Below are positions 9,078 to 18,876 of a stretch of DNA of 64,000 nucleotides, piece after piece. The stretch's first letter is position 1. Each line of letters opens with the position of its first letter. The position numbers and the translations under genes were made by a program. This DNA is from Allobosea lathyri (GTDB taxonomy: Bacteria > Pseudomonadota > Alphaproteobacteria > Rhizobiales > Beijerinckiaceae), in contig NZ_FNUY01000006.1 in assembly GCF_900108245.1 (NCBI RefSeq), positions 186,001 to 250,000 of the forward strand. Direction: 5' to 3'. Under the pieces are notes generated by a model that saw only the letters and a program-made list of their open reading frames with translations, made no database searches and had not been told where the DNA came from.

Positions 9078-9089
9078 GGCGTTCGCGCC

Positions 9090-9165
9090 GTCATGCTCGG
9101 GCTTGACCCGAGCATCTCTCCCCGGAGATTCTCGGGCTTAACGCTTCGCTTCGCCCGAGAATGAC
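9090..9165. repeat. Intergenic palindromic repeat, family B
   Basis: GTCATGCTCGGGCTTGACCC pairs with downstream CCGAGC, then TTCTCGGGC...GCCCGAGAATGAC. It lies between the converging phoB and ynfA-like genes. Confidence 0.8.
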
Positions 9166-9171
9166 GCTCGT

Positions 9172-9492
9172 TCACCGCGGCGCGGCGATGATGATCGCGG
9201 CTCCCAGGAGGCAGATCATGCCGCCGGTGATGTCCCAGCGATCGGGCCGAAGGCCCTCGACCGCCCAGAGCCAGAGCAGCGAGGCGGCGATATAGATCCC
9301 GCCATAGGCCGCGAAGGCGCGCCCTGCCGCTTCGCTCTCGACCAGCGTCAGCAGCCAGGCGAAAAGCGCCAGCGAGACCAGTCCCGGCGCCAGCCACCAG
9401 AGCGGCTTGCCGAGCCTGAACCAACCCCAGAAGGCAAAGCAGCCGGCAATCTCGAAAAGGGCTGCACCCAGATAGGCGGCTATAGTCGGCAT
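9172..9492 (-). CDS. YnfA-family small membrane protein
   Basis: A 106-residue, very hydrophobic product with four predicted membrane helices: [60 protein letters not shown] and [18 protein letters not shown]. Length, the Glu in helix 1 ([11 protein letters not shown]) and the AAYGGIYI segment match the YnfA (UPF0060) family, which resembles small drug/metabolite transporters but has no settled substrate. The open frame extends further upstream, but ATG at 9492 is preferred: GGACAGGAC precedes it and the upstream part is translated family-D repeat. Confidence 0.88.
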   Translation of the reverse strand: MPTIAAYLGAALFEIAGCFAFWGWFRLGKPLWWLAPGLVSLALFAWLLTLVESEAAGRAFAAYGGIYIAASLLWLWAVEGLRPDRWDITGGMICLLGAAIIIAAPR

Positions 9493-9560
9493 CTCATGTC
9501 CTGTCCTATGGCTGTGGCCTTGCGGCTGCGGGTTTCGCTCGGCCGCGTGAAAGCCTAGAC

Positions 9561-9640
9561 CGTCATTGCGAGCGAAGCGAAGCAATCCAGACGGCGTAGA
9601 GCGTGTCGCTCGGGATGGCTTCGCTTCGCTCGCTATAACG
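9561..9640. repeat. Intergenic palindromic repeat, family D
   Basis: CGTCATTGCGAGCGAAGCGA at the left pairs imperfectly with GCTTCGCTTCGCTCGCTATAAC at the right, here given as short arms. It occupies the divergent gap between the ynfA-like and flavoprotein genes, so it overlaps their promoters. A second copy lies at 53139. Confidence 0.75.
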
Positions 9641-9683
9641 GGTGAGCGCCCCGGCCGTTTCGGCATGGCGCGGGAGACAACAC

Positions 9684-10898
9684 ATGCCAGCGCGCGACAT
9701 CGCCATCATCGGGGCTGGACCATCGGGCCTGATCGCGGCCGAACGGCTGGCCGGCGCGGGCCACAAGGTCACGCTTTATGACCGCATGCCTTCGCCGGCC
9801 CGGAAGTTCCTGCTGGCGGGGCGGGGTGGGCTGAACCTCACCCATTCCGAGCCCCTGGAGATGCTGCTGACGCGCTATGGTGCGGCGCAATCCTGGCTGG
9901 AGCCGGCGATCCGGGCCTTTCCGCCGCAGGCGCTGCGCGACTGGGCCGACGCACTCGGCGCGCAGAGCTTCATCGGCACGAGCGGGCGTGTGTTTCCCGA
10001 GGCGATGAAGGCCTCGCCCCTGCTGCGGGCCTGGCTGCGTCGATTGGAAGGGTTGGGGGTTACTTTGGCCGCCGGCCGGCACTGGACCGGCTGGAGCGAG
10101 GATGGTGCACTGGCTTTCGAGAACCGTGATGGCGGGCATGAGCTGGTCCGCCCGGATGCGACGCTGCTGGCGCTCGGCGGCGCGAGCTGGCCGCGCCTGG
10201 GTTCGGATGGCGGCTGGGCAGCGCTGCTGGCCGCGCGCGGTCTCGCCATCGCGCCGTTCCAGCCCGCCAATGGCGGCTTCACGGTCGCGTGGTCCGATAT
10301 GATGCGCGAGCGCTTTGCCGGCGCGCCGTTGAAGCGCGTCGTCATCCGCTCCGGTGGGCGCCAGGTGACGGGCGAAGCGATGATCGATGCACAGGGCATC
10401 GAGGGCGGCGCGATCTATGCGCTGTCGGGCACGCTGCGCGCAGCGATCCAGAGCGATGGTGTGGCAGAGGTCACGCTCGACCTGCGGCCGGACATGGAAA
10501 GCGTGCGGCTCGTCGAGCGCCTTGGCCGACGTCGCAAGGGCGAAACGCTTAGCAACCATCTGCGCAAGGCCGCCGGGCTGGCACCGGCTGCTGTCGCGCT
10601 GCTACGCGAGAGCACCGGGGGCAAGCTGCCAGAGGCCGCCGAGGCATTGGCGGCGCTGATCAAGGCGGCACCGCTGCGGCTGACCGGGATGATGCCGATC
10701 GAGCGCGCCATCTCGACGGCTGGCGGCATCGAGGCTTCCGAGGTCGATGCGCAGTTCATGCTGAAGCGCCTGCCGGGCGTTTTTGCGGCCGGCGAGATGC
10801 TGGACTGGGAGGCGCCGACCGGCGGCTATCTCTTGCAGGGCTGCTTTGCCACGGGCGTCGCGGCGGCCGCCGGCATGGAAGCGTGGCTGGATTCGTGA
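9684..10898 (+). CDS. HI0933-like flavoprotein (NAD(P)/FAD-dependent oxidoreductase)
   Basis: A 404-residue protein with an N-terminal FAD-binding Rossmann motif ([17 protein letters not shown], Gly10-x-Gly12-x-x-Gly15) and the family signature [11 protein letters not shown]. The C-terminal half holds [15 protein letters not shown] and [20 protein letters not shown], the second FAD-contacting segment. This matches the HI0933/YhiN group, in particular the TIGR03862-type subfamily, whose reaction is unknown. The ATG at 9684 follows GGGAGA and starts right at the Rossmann fold; an upstream in-frame start at 9642 would add 14 residues translated from repeat sequence. The neighbours give no functional hint. 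Confidence 0.88.
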   Translation: MPARDIAIIGAGPSGLIAAERLAGAGHKVTLYDRMPSPARKFLLAGRGGLNLTHSEPLEMLLTRYGAAQSWLEPAIRAFPPQALRDWADALGAQSFIGTSGRVFPEAMKASPLLRAWLRRLEGLGVTLAAGRHWTGWSEDGALAFENRDGGHELVRPDATLLALGGASWPRLGSDGGWAALLAARGLAIAPFQPANGGFTVAWSDMMRERFAGAPLKRVVIRSGGRQVTGEAMIDAQGIEGGAIYALSGTLRAAIQSDGVAEVTLDLRPDMESVRLVERLGRRRKGETLSNHLRKAAGLAPAAVALLRESTGGKLPEAAEALAALIKAAPLRLTGMMPIERAISTAGGIEASEVDAQFMLKRLPGVFAAGEMLDWEAPTGGYLLQGCFATGVAAAAGMEAWLDS

Positions 10899-10956
10899 TG
10901 CGGTCGGATGCGACTGCGAGGCGAATTCTTGCCTTGCCCGCCGTTTGAGAAAGGAT

Positions 10957-11222
10957 GGAGCCCCCATCCTGATGAGGAACCTGGCCGAGATTGTCGTGAA
11001 CGATTTCAGTCGTTTGGCATTTCGCATCGAAACGCGCCGTCATCCCGGGCGACCGCAGGGAGACCCGGGATCCATCCCGGGGCACTTACCGGTCAGCGCT
11101 GCGGAATGGATCCCGGATCTCCGCTTCGCTGCGTCCGGGATGACGGCGCGTTTTCCGCTTATGTTCAAGTCCTTGAAAACTGGGATATCATTCTCGGCCA
11201 GGTTCCTCAGGATGAGGGCTCC
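10957..11222. repeat. Composite nested palindrome (family C-like around family A)
   Basis: The outer arms run from GGAGCC at 10957 to GGCTCC at 11222. They include paired GGAACCTGGCCGAGA and TCTCGGCCAGGTTCC, about 31 bp in all with a 3-nt insertion in the left arm. Inside lies a complete family A element (11039-11144) flanked by its own GAAACGCGCCGTC/GACGGCGCGTTTTC arms. This element fills the 360-bp gap between the flavoprotein and greA/B-like genes. I see no gene or promoter of note in that gap. Confidence 0.85.
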
Positions 11223-11258
11223 AGCCATTCTCGAAGCATTCAACGCTGCTGCGTGCGC

Positions 11259-11726
11259 TCAGGCAATCGCGACGATCTCGGCCTCGCCGGTTCCCGTCCT
11301 CACGACATCTCCGACACGCTTGCCCATCAGCGCCCGCGCCAGTGGCGCGACATAGGGCAGCGTGCCCTTCGTTGGTTCGGCCTCGTCCTCACCGACGATG
11401 CGCCAGTTCTGGCGACGCCCATCATCGCGCTGGATCGTTACGGTTGCGCCGAAACGGACTTCGTCATGGCTCTCCGGGGCGGGAACCAGTTCGGCGTTGG
11501 AGCGACGGGCGTTCCAGTAGCGCAATTCGCGCCCGCTAAGGGCGAGGTCGGCGCGGTCCTGCAAGATCTTCGCCCGCGCGTAATCTTCAGCCCAATGCGC
11601 GAATTCGGCCTCGATCTGTGCCAGCCCTTCCTGCGTGACCAGATTTGGCTCCTGCGAAACCGGACGGTCGGGCAGGTCCTCGAAAGCCTCGTCGCCTGCA
11701 GCTTCCCTAACGAATGCACGGCTCAT
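11259..11726 (-). CDS. GreA/GreB-family transcription factor-like protein
   Basis: Gre factors enter the RNA polymerase secondary channel and stimulate transcript cleavage. The 155-residue product ends in a GreA/B C-terminal domain: VRFGATVTIQRDDGRRQNWRIVG, GTLPYVAPLARALMGKRVGD, then VVRTGTGEAEIVAI (parts). The N-terminal half predicts as helical (LVTQEGLAQIEAEFAHWAED) and includes a run resembling the Gre coiled coil but shorter. The opening MSRAFVRE is typical of an alphaproteobacterial paralogue distinct from the main GreA. True cleavage activity is uncertain because the acidic tip cannot be matched confidently. It is flanked by repeats on both sides. Confidence 0.8.
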   Translation of the reverse strand: MSRAFVREAAGDEAFEDLPDRPVSQEPNLVTQEGLAQIEAEFAHWAEDYARAKILQDRADLALSGRELRYWNARRSNAELVPAPESHDEVRFGATVTIQRDDGRRQNWRIVGEDEAEPTKGTLPYVAPLARALMGKRVGDVVRTGTGEAEIVAIA

Positions 11727-11948
11727 CCCCGTCTCCTTTTCTTATGGATCGCCCCGTGCGTCACGAACCCGGCCACCCGTCCTGCCGCGGCAGGGCGCGT
11801 TTGGGTTGAATGTCCCTGAAGGACGGGGAGAACGTCATCCGGAGATGGTGACGGGACAGGGGGGAGCGCAAGGCCGGGGCCATCTTTGGGTGTGAAACCG
11901 GTCCGCGGCCGAATTCTGCTCCGGGCGATAGGGTGAGACGATTTTGCG

Positions 11949-12009
11949 TGGAAGCACACTGCCATCCCGGGTCTTCGCTTCGCTACGCCCAGGATGACGG
12001 CGTGCTTCC
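11949..12009. repeat. Partial family A palindrome with extra flanking arms
   Basis: CATCCCGGGTCTTCGC...GCCCAGGATGAC is bracketed by TGGAAGCAC and GTGCTTCCA, giving a hairpin of about 60 nt. It follows the 3' end of the MmeI-type gene and may act as a terminator. The rest of the 301-bp gap (11727-12027) shows nothing I can identify. Confidence 0.65.
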
Positions 12010-12027
12010 AGGCAACATCGTCAAACT

Positions 12028-15000
12028 CTAGCCGCTCGCGACGCGCCGCCGCGCGAAGTTGTGGCCGCCATCATCCGTCGAGATCTCGCCGACGCGCGCG
12101 AGCGAAATCAGGATGTCGCGGACGGCACGCTCGACCTTGCGGCCCTGCCTGAAACCAAGCGCGATGGCGGTCGCATCTAGAGCCCCCGGCGCCAGCGCGA
12201 GCGCGATGAGGACGGCGGCGACACGCTCGACCGGGTCGGTCGGGAATGCAGCCCTGACCGGTGCCGTAATGGAGAGCGCGACGAGTTCGCCGGCCTCGAT
12301 CTGCTCGCCGACGCGGCCGTCGCGGGCAAAGCGCGGGCGCTGGTAGTCGGGTCTGACCCAGTGCACCTCGCCGCGGGCTTCCTCTGCCGCCCGTTCCTGG
12401 TTGAGCGCGACGAGCCGGGCGAGGATGTCGTCCTCGGCAAGCGTTGCCGGCCAGCCATAGGCCTCCGCAACCGCCGCATCGAGCGCGGCGTGATGCTCGT
12501 TGATGATGAGAACGAGCCCGCGATCCCGGATGCTCTCTTCCATTGGGGTCAGCGCCCGCCCGGCGAGGATGGCTTCGCGGAGATTGTAGAGCTTCGTCAG
12601 GGTCAGCTCGGGATGATTCTGCAGAACCTGCTTGCGCAGCCGGTCGAGCGCCTCGGCCGGGCGGCGGATCGCTTCCTTCTGCTGCTCGGTGGCATCGGGA
12701 AAGGGGAAGGGGTCGAAGCAGCGGGATTTCGAATAGCGTGGATCATTGCCGATGCCGAGCCAGCCTCCGGAACGCAGGGCCCAGATGGCATGCAAGCGCG
12801 ACGAGAGCACGCCGAGATGGAAAGCGTCGGAGAGACCGACAGCGACCAGCATGTTGTCGGGCAGGATCGACGCATCGAGGAACTGGAAGACCCGGTGCTT
12901 GGCCGTTTCCACGGTTACGATGTAACGTTGGAGGTTGGCGGTGAAGCTCCGCATGTCGGTATTGCGGCGCCCGAACAGCCACCAGTTTTCGCGCCGATAG
13001 AGCTCATTATTGCGATCGCGCTCCGGTTTTACGCGTAGAATAAGATGTTGATAAATTTCTGGAAATTCTTCCCGGACGGTTTCGGATTTCAGCCCGTCAA
13101 GATCAATCGCCAGGAGGTCGCGCGGCCTTGCCATCAAGTCGCGCCCGTTTCGATAGTGCCGGAGATGCGCTTCTAGCCCCGGCCGTCGGCCCAATCCCAG
13201 TAGAGCTGTATCTTGCTGCCGCACCAGAAAGCCGGCGCCGTGCAGGGGGACGCCTCTGGAGCTTAGACCCTGATTGGACTTGAGGCCGTGGGTCTGCGTG
13301 GCATCCGGTCCTATCGTCAGGTCCGCATTGATCCGCCCGCGCCTTTCCGACAATTCGATCTGCGGCTGGTCGCTGTCGAGCCCGGCCTCCGCGACGACCT
13401 CGCAGAGCTTGCCCTCGTGCGTGCCGGCCGCCACGACCGTCATGGCGATGCGAATGGCTGCCGAATCCCTGCCGGCCTTGGTCCAGGGATGGTCGGGGAT
13501 TGCCATCAGCAGCGAGACCGGCTTGCGGGCGGTAAGATGCCGCTGCACCGTTCGGCGCTGGAAGAGCTGGGTGATCGAGTTGGTGGTGACGAAGCCGAAG
13601 CGGCGCAGCTTCGTGCCGGGCCGCGTCAGCAGTTCCGCCGCCCGGTCCCACCAGTACATCACCAGATCGGCGCTTTCGTTCATCTGCGGATGCGCGGCCC
13701 ACAGGGACTGCGCATAGACATCCGTCAGCCGCGCGCGCAGGTCCTTGCCGCCGATGAAGGGCGGATTGCCGACGATGAATTCGGCTTCGGGCCATTCCGG
13801 CCGGCGCGGATTCGGCAGCGCCATCCCGCCATCCCGCCATTGCGGGATCGGCCAGCCGTCCCAGCACAGAACCGCGTCGCGCTTGTAGATATGGTCGAGC
13901 TTTTCGAGGATCGGTTCGCGCGGCGCGAAGCCACGGGTGCGGAAATGCCATTGCAGATGGCCGATCCAGAGGACGAGATCGGCGATGGCGACAGCCCTTC
14001 GGTTGGTCTCCATGCCCAGGAACTGGTGCGGGCCGACGGAATGCTCGGCGAAACCGCCCAGACGCTCGGCGCTGCCGAGTTCGCCGGCGGCATCGAGTAC
14101 TTCGCCTTCCAGCTTCTTCATCAATTCCTGTGCCACATGCAGGAAGTTCCCGGTTCCGCAGGCGGGATCGAGCACACGCGTTCGGCACAGGCCGGCATGG
14201 AAGCCCTCGACCAGCGCCAGCGCCTTCTTCGCCTCGCCATTATCGCGCAGCTGCTGCGCCGCGCCGAGCACCGCGCGCCAATCCTGCCGCAACGGGCCGA
14301 TCACGGTCTCCACCACCAGCCGTTCGACATAGGCGCGCGGCGTGTAATGCGCGCCGAGCCGGGCACGCTCCGCAGGGTCGAGCGCCTGTTCCAGCAAGGC
14401 TCCGAAGATCGCCGGCTCGACCTCCTTCCAGTCATGCTCGGCGGCGGCGAGCAGTTCGCCGATTTCCTCGCGGCCGAGCGGATAGACCTTCGCATCCTCA
14501 TAGAGCTTGCCGTTGAAGCGCTTCATGCGCTCGCGCACGGAGGTCGAGTATTCGCCCTTGTCCATCGCCTGCCAGAGCTCGGAGACCAGCGGCAGGAAGC
14601 TCGCCGGGTCGTCGCGGCATTCGCGCAGCAGCGCCTTGAACGCGTCCTTGCGGATCAGCCCGACATCCTCGGCGAACATCGTGAACAGGCAGCGCATCAG
14701 GAAGAGCGCGACCTCCTCGGGATCATATGCCCGCTCCAGCGCCTTCGAGACCGCCGCCAGGCGTTCGGCGATCGCCCGCGTGACGCGGGCGGCATGGCGC
14801 GAGGGGTCGAGCGCATGCGGCTCGTTCCAGATCGCGGCGAGGCGTGCCCGGATCGCCGGATCTCTGAGATCGTCGAGATAGACCCGGTAGCCCAATCGAT
14901 CCGGGAACTGGACGTAGTTCTTACCCTGGCCGGTAAAGTCGGCATAGAACTCGAAGCAGTGGCCGACATCGCAGAGGATCAGGAAGGGCGGCCAGCCATG

Positions 15001-15447
15001 CGAGGCTGGCAGCGCCTTGGCATAGTCCTCCGCCTGCCGCCGCGCATTCAGCATCAGCACGTCCCAGGCCCGGTCGGCGCCACGCCGCCCGCGCGGGCCC
15101 GCCGGTTCGGCGAAGGGCAGGGCGCCCTGCGCGGGGAGCACCTCCTTGGCCTGCCCCTTCCAGCGGCTCTGCTTGGCTTCCAGCACGAAGGCGTTCTTCC
15201 GGTAGAGGTCGATCCGGCCGGTGCTGGAGCCACCCGCCGCATCGCGGAAGCGCACGGGATATTCGAAGCGATAGGTCACCGCGTCGGAATCGCTCGTCGG
15301 CGGCTGCGGCGGCTCGACGCCGATCAGCAGGCACAGCTCGCTGAGAAAAAGCGCATAGGCGGCGCGCTCGGCACCTTCCGACATGCGCCAGCGCGCGATG
15401 AAGGACTCGACCTGTCCCTCATCCGGCCCGGACCCGCCCCCCGACAT
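12028..15447 (-). CDS. MmeI-type (Type IIL/IIG) single-chain restriction-modification enzyme
   Basis: A 1139-residue fusion of endonuclease, N6-adenine methyltransferase and target recognition. The N-terminal nuclease has Asp80-X9-Glu90-X-Lys92 (GRIDLYRKNAFVLEAKQ), the same spacing as the PD-(D/E)XK site of MmeI. A helical spacer follows. The methyltransferase has LGAHYTP (364-370, motif X), DPACGTGNFL (427-436, SAM binding) and NPPF (561-564, catalytic). Residues about 690-920 form the target-recognition region (ENWWLFGRRN, RYIVTVETAKHRVFQFLD). All key residues are intact, so both activities look possible. No partner methylase or specificity gene is nearby. The DNA for residues ~785-830 is visibly more AT-rich than its surroundings. 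Recognition sequence is unknown. Confidence 0.9.
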   Translation of the reverse strand: MSGGGSGPDEGQVESFIARWRMSEGAERAAYALFLSELCLLIGVEPPQPPTSDSDAVTYRFEYPVRFRDAAGGSSTGRIDLYRKNAFVLEAKQSRWKGQAKEVLPAQGALPFAEPAGPRGRRGADRAWDVLMLNARRQAEDYAKALPASHGWPPFLILCDVGHCFEFYADFTGQGKNYVQFPDRLGYRVYLDDLRDPAIRARLAAIWNEPHALDPSRHAARVTRAIAERLAAVSKALERAYDPEEVALFLMRCLFTMFAEDVGLIRKDAFKALLRECRDDPASFLPLVSELWQAMDKGEYSTSVRERMKRFNGKLYEDAKVYPLGREEIGELLAAAEHDWKEVEPAIFGALLEQALDPAERARLGAHYTPRAYVERLVVETVIGPLRQDWRAVLGAAQQLRDNGEAKKALALVEGFHAGLCRTRVLDPACGTGNFLHVAQELMKKLEGEVLDAAGELGSAERLGGFAEHSVGPHQFLGMETNRRAVAIADLVLWIGHLQWHFRTRGFAPREPILEKLDHIYKRDAVLCWDGWPIPQWRDGGMALPNPRRPEWPEAEFIVGNPPFIGGKDLRARLTDVYAQSLWAAHPQMNESADLVMYWWDRAAELLTRPGTKLRRFGFVTTNSITQLFQRRTVQRHLTARKPVSLLMAIPDHPWTKAGRDSAAIRIAMTVVAAGTHEGKLCEVVAEAGLDSDQPQIELSERRGRINADLTIGPDATQTHGLKSNQGLSSRGVPLHGAGFLVRQQDTALLGLGRRPGLEAHLRHYRNGRDLMARPRDLLAIDLDGLKSETVREEFPEIYQHLILRVKPERDRNNELYRRENWWLFGRRNTDMRSFTANLQRYIVTVETAKHRVFQFLDASILPDNMLVAVGLSDAFHLGVLSSRLHAIWALRSGGWLGIGNDPRYSKSRCFDPFPFPDATEQQKEAIRRPAEALDRLRKQVLQNHPELTLTKLYNLREAILAGRALTPMEESIRDRGLVLIINEHHAALDAAVAEAYGWPATLAEDDILARLVALNQERAAEEARGEVHWVRPDYQRPRFARDGRVGEQIEAGELVALSITAPVRAAFPTDPVERVAAVLIALALAPGALDATAIALGFRQGRKVERAVRDILISLARVGEISTDDGGHNFARRRVASG

Positions 15448-15590
15448 GGCCCATCTCCGCTGTGGTTGTGTAATTCTCTATAATACAATCTAAAGTTGCA
15501 TAACATGCTCCTGTCAACTCCTGTCAGCTATGCGCGTTCCGGGCGCCTTGCCCCCTCGCGCCCGGGCGGCTTCGGTCCCATATTGCGGCC
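15448..15590. promoter_or_regulatory. AT-rich divergent promoter region, MmeI-type gene / uvrB
   Basis: This is the only AT-rich patch between the two divergent genes. TATAAT is present at 15479-15484 on the plus strand and TATTAT-like sequence on the minus strand. No convincing -35 pairs with either at 17 nt. A 10-nt tandem CTGTCAACTC/CTGTCAGCTA lies at 15511-15530. No LexA-type GTTC-N7-GTTC was found. Confidence 0.45.
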
Positions 15591-18278
15591 ATGGCCAAAA
15601 CCTCCGCTCCCGACGCCAAATCCAAGTCTGCCAAGCCCGCCAAGAAGCCCGCCAGCGCGCGGACGCCCAATTCCAAGGCCTCGCGCCAGGAGTTGAAGCC
15701 GCTGGAAGGCTATCTCGCGGATCTGCTCAACCCGGCGATCAACCGCGGCAATGCCGTGCCCGGCGGCGCCGCCGGCTTTTCCGATGCGCCGCAGGCGGGC
15801 TACGAGGTCCGTCCCCGCCAGGACGAAAGACCCGGCGATGGCGCGCCGAAGAAGAAAATCGGCAAGAAGGCGGATTCCGCCTTCGATGGCGAGGAGGGCG
15901 CGACCGCCGCCAGCCTGACCGCGCAATCGCTGCAGAGCCTGCTCGAAACCGGCAGCCCGTTCATCGACCCCGGCAAGGCCTGGACGCCGCATCGGCCGCC
16001 GCGTCCCGACAAGTCGGAAGGCGGCATCCGCTTCCGCATGCAGTCGGATTTCGAACCCGCCGGCGACCAGCCGACCGCGATCGCCGATCTCGTCGACGGC
16101 ATCAGCCGGCAGGAGCGCGATCAGGTCCTGCTCGGCGTCACCGGCTCCGGCAAGACCTTCACCATGGCGCAGGTGATCGAGAAGACGCAGCGCCCGGCGC
16201 TGATCCTGGCGCCGAACAAGACGCTTGCCGCGCAGCTCTATGGCGAGTTCAAGAGCTTCTTCCCCGACAATGCGGTCGAGTACTTCGTTTCCTATTACGA
16301 TTACTACCAGCCCGAGGCCTATGTGCCGCGCTCGGACACCTTCATCGAGAAGGAATCGAGCATCAACGAGCAGATCGACCGCATGCGCCATTCGGCGACG
16401 CGCTCGCTGCTGGAGCGCGACGACGTCATCATCGTCGCCTCGGTGTCCTGCATCTACGGTATCGGCTCGGTCGAGACCTATACGGCGATGACCTTCGGCA
16501 TCAAGCTGGGCGAGAAGATCGAGCAGCGCCAGCTCATCGCCGATCTCGTCGCTCTGCAATACAAGCGCACGCTCGGCGATTTCGCGCGCGGCTCCTTCCG
16601 GGTGCGCGGCGACGTCATCGAACTCTTCCCGGCCCACTATGAGGACCGCGCCTGGCGCATCGGCCTGTTCGGCGACGAGGTCGAGCAGATCTCGGAATTC
16701 GACCCGCTCACCGGCCAGAAGACCGCCGACCTCGAATTCGTGAAGGTCTACGGCAATTCGCACTACACCACGCCGCGCCCAACGCTGACGCAGGCGGTAA
16801 AGTCGATCAAGGAGGAATTGCGGGGCAGGTTGGACGAGCTGAACAGGTCAGGCCGCTATCTCGAGGCGCAGCGGCTCGACCAGCGCTGCACCTTCGACAT
16901 CGAAATGATCGAGGCCACCGGCTCCTGCAACGGCATCGAGAACTATTCGCGCTATCTCACCGGCCGCAAGCCGGGCGAGCCGCCGCCGACGCTGTTCGAA
17001 TACCTGCCCGACAATGCGCTGGTCTTCACCGACGAGAGTCATGTCACCGTGCCGCAGATCGGCGGCATGTATCGCGGCGACTTCAGGCGCAAGGCGACGC
17101 TGGCGGAATATGGCTTCCGCCTGCCCTCCTGCATGGACAACCGGCCGCTGCGCTTCGAGGAATGGGACGCGATGCGCCCGCAATCGGTGCATGTCTCGGC
17201 CACGCCCGGCGGCTGGGAAATGGACCGCACCGGCGGCGTCTTCACCGAACAGGTCATCCGGCCCACCGGGCTGATCGACCCGCCGGTCGAGATCCGGCCG
17301 GCAAAGCATCAGGTCGCCGACCTGCTCGACGAGATCAAGGAGGTTTCGGCCAAGGGCTACCGCACGCTGGTCACGGTGCTGACCAAGCGCATGGCCGAGG
17401 ACCTGACCGAATATCTCCACGAGAACGGCGTGCGCGTGCGCTACATGCACTCCGACATCGACACGATCGAGCGCATCGAGATCCTGCGCGATCTCCGGCT
17501 GGGCGCCTTCGACGTCCTTGTCGGCATCAACCTGCTGCGCGAAGGGCTCGACATTCCCGAATGCGGCTTCGTCGCCATTCTCGACGCCGACAAGGAGGGT
17601 TTCCTGCGCTCCGAGACGTCGCTGATCCAGACCATCGGCCGCGCCGCCCGCAATGTCGACGGCCGCGTCATCCTCTATGCCGACCACATCACCGGCTCGA
17701 TGGAGCGGGCGATGGCCGAGACCTCGCGCCGCCGCGAGAAGCAGGAGGCCTACAACCTCGAACACGGCATCACGCCGCAATCGATCAAGCGCGCCATCGG
17801 CGACATCCTCGGCTCGGTCTATGAGCGCGACCATGTCACTGTCGATGCCGGCATGGGCACGCCGCTCGCCGGGCACAATTTCAAGGCCGCTCTGGCCGAC
17901 CTCGAAAAGCGCATGCGCGAAGCCGCCGCCGATCTCGAATTCGAAACCGCCGCGCGCCTGCGCGACGAGATCAAGCGCCTCCAGGCAACGGAACTCGCCA
18001 TCTCCGACGACCCGCTGGCCCGCCAGAGCGACGTCGAGGCCAGCGCCGGCAAATACAAGGGCGAGCGCTCCTATGGGGCGAGCGCCAACCTGCCGACGCG
18101 GGCGAGGAAGCCCACGGACGCCGATATGGGCCCGCATAACTGGGGCGGCGGCGAGGCGAAGCCGGTCGCGCGGGTGGCACGGCCGCGTAAGCCGAGCCTC
18201 GACGAGATGGGCCCGGTGCCGGAATCGCGGCCGCTTGGGGCGGGGGAGGAGCGTGGGAAGAGAAGGGGGCGGAGGTAG
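15591..18278 (+). CDS. uvrB: Excinuclease ABC subunit UvrB, with long N- and C-terminal extensions
   Basis: DNA-damage verification helicase of nucleotide excision repair, acting with UvrA and UvrC. The 895-residue protein has Walker A GVTGSGKT (182-189), the beta-hairpin [16 protein letters not shown] (about 230-260) that inserts into DNA, the Walker B region LVFTDESH, and a C-terminal UVR motif ([20 protein letters not shown]) that contacts UvrC. E. coli UvrB has about 670 residues and its Walker A near residue 39. Here ~143 residues of Lys/Pro/Ala-rich sequence precede the core, and ~65 basic residues follow the UVR motif. The ATG at 15591 is the only plausible start near the 5' end. The gene is divergent from the MmeI-type enzyme. 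Confidence 0.95.
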   Translation: MAKTSAPDAKSKSAKPAKKPASARTPNSKASRQELKPLEGYLADLLNPAINRGNAVPGGAAGFSDAPQAGYEVRPRQDERPGDGAPKKKIGKKADSAFDGEEGATAASLTAQSLQSLLETGSPFIDPGKAWTPHRPPRPDKSEGGIRFRMQSDFEPAGDQPTAIADLVDGISRQERDQVLLGVTGSGKTFTMAQVIEKTQRPALILAPNKTLAAQLYGEFKSFFPDNAVEYFVSYYDYYQPEAYVPRSDTFIEKESSINEQIDRMRHSATRSLLERDDVIIVASVSCIYGIGSVETYTAMTFGIKLGEKIEQRQLIADLVALQYKRTLGDFARGSFRVRGDVIELFPAHYEDRAWRIGLFGDEVEQISEFDPLTGQKTADLEFVKVYGNSHYTTPRPTLTQAVKSIKEELRGRLDELNRSGRYLEAQRLDQRCTFDIEMIEATGSCNGIENYSRYLTGRKPGEPPPTLFEYLPDNALVFTDESHVTVPQIGGMYRGDFRRKATLAEYGFRLPSCMDNRPLRFEEWDAMRPQSVHVSATPGGWEMDRTGGVFTEQVIRPTGLIDPPVEIRPAKHQVADLLDEIKEVSAKGYRTLVTVLTKRMAEDLTEYLHENGVRVRYMHSDIDTIERIEILRDLRLGAFDVLVGINLLREGLDIPECGFVAILDADKEGFLRSETSLIQTIGRAARNVDGRVILYADHITGSMERAMAETSRRREKQEAYNLEHGITPQSIKRAIGDILGSVYERDHVTVDAGMGTPLAGHNFKAALADLEKRMREAAADLEFETAARLRDEIKRLQATELAISDDPLARQSDVEASAGKYKGERSYGASANLPTRARKPTDADMGPHNWGGGEAKPVARVARPRKPSLDEMGPVPESRPLGAGEERGKRRGRR

Positions 18279-18315
18279 ACCCGGCGGTCGCTTCTTTTCT
18301 AGGCGCGCCCTCTCC

Positions 18316-18496
18316 GTCATGGTCGGCCTTGTGCCGACCATCCACGTCTTCGCTGGTCGAGACCTGAGTTCCAGCCGTGGATGCTCGGCACAAGGCCGAG
18401 CATGACGGGGGCGGCGTTCCGGAGCGCTGGCGCGGCGTGGCGCGCTCCGCCGATCGCGCAAAGACGTGGATGCTCGGCACAAGGCCGAGCATGACG
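18316..18496. repeat. Family B palindromes, one full and one half copy
   Basis: GTCATGGTCGGCC...GGCCGAGCATGAC spans 18316-18406; an extra half unit (ACGTGGATGCTCGGC to GAGCATGAC) lies at 18474-18496. They fill the gap between the converging uvrB and GIY-YIG genes. Confidence 0.8.
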
Positions 18497-18524
18497 GTAG
18501 AGCCTCGGTGAAGCCGGCGTGCGC

Positions 18525-18818
18525 TCACGCCAATTCTTCGTACAAATCCCGCCAGTCCGGGTTACGCGCCATGATCGCGCGGGTCTTGTAGGCGCGATAC
18601 CAGCGCTTCATCGAGGTTTCGCGGTGGATCGCGGCGGCGATCTCGTCGTGCCATTCGTACCAGACGAGCTGTTTGAGACCGTATTTGCGCGTAAATCCTG
18701 CGCAGAGCCCTTCGCGATGCTCATAGGCGCGGCGCGCGAGATCACTGGTCACGCCGATATAAAGCGTGCCGTTGGGCCGGTTCGTCATGATGTAAACCCA
18801 GCCGCCCTTCTGCTTCAT
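18525..18818 (-). CDS. GIY-YIG domain small protein (UPF0213/YhbQ-like)
   Basis: A 97-residue single-domain protein. The two halves of the motif are visible as WVYIM (7-11) and LYIGVTSDLARRAYEH (19-34), with Arg30 and a downstream Glu67 in HRETSMKRWYR at positions where catalytic residues usually lie. The family contains stand-alone GIY-YIG nucleases of poorly known role, often present in many copies in rhizobial genomes. The frame remains open upstream, but ATG at 18818 is preferred because the upstream part is family-B repeat. No helper gene is adjacent. Confidence 0.85.
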   Translation of the reverse strand: MKQKGGWVYIMTNRPNGTLYIGVTSDLARRAYEHREGLCAGFTRKYGLKQLVWYEWHDEIAAAIHRETSMKRWYRAYKTRAIMARNPDWRDLYEELA

Positions 18819-18876
18819 CGCATCAGGATGAAAGAGCGGTGGCGCGACGGCAAGGCCGTTGATGCAGCCCTCTCCC

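Noticed and set aside
13288..15483. 731-aa open frame antisense to the MmeI-type gene
   Set aside because: It is a shadow of the GC-rich third codon positions; its translation is Arg/Gly/Asp-rich with no family pattern.
15511..15530. CTGTCAACTC/CTGTCAGCTA tandem upstream of uvrB as a Pho box
   Set aside because: The half-sites are 10 nt apart, not 11, and the context is a DNA-repair gene. It is better treated as a short tandem repeat.
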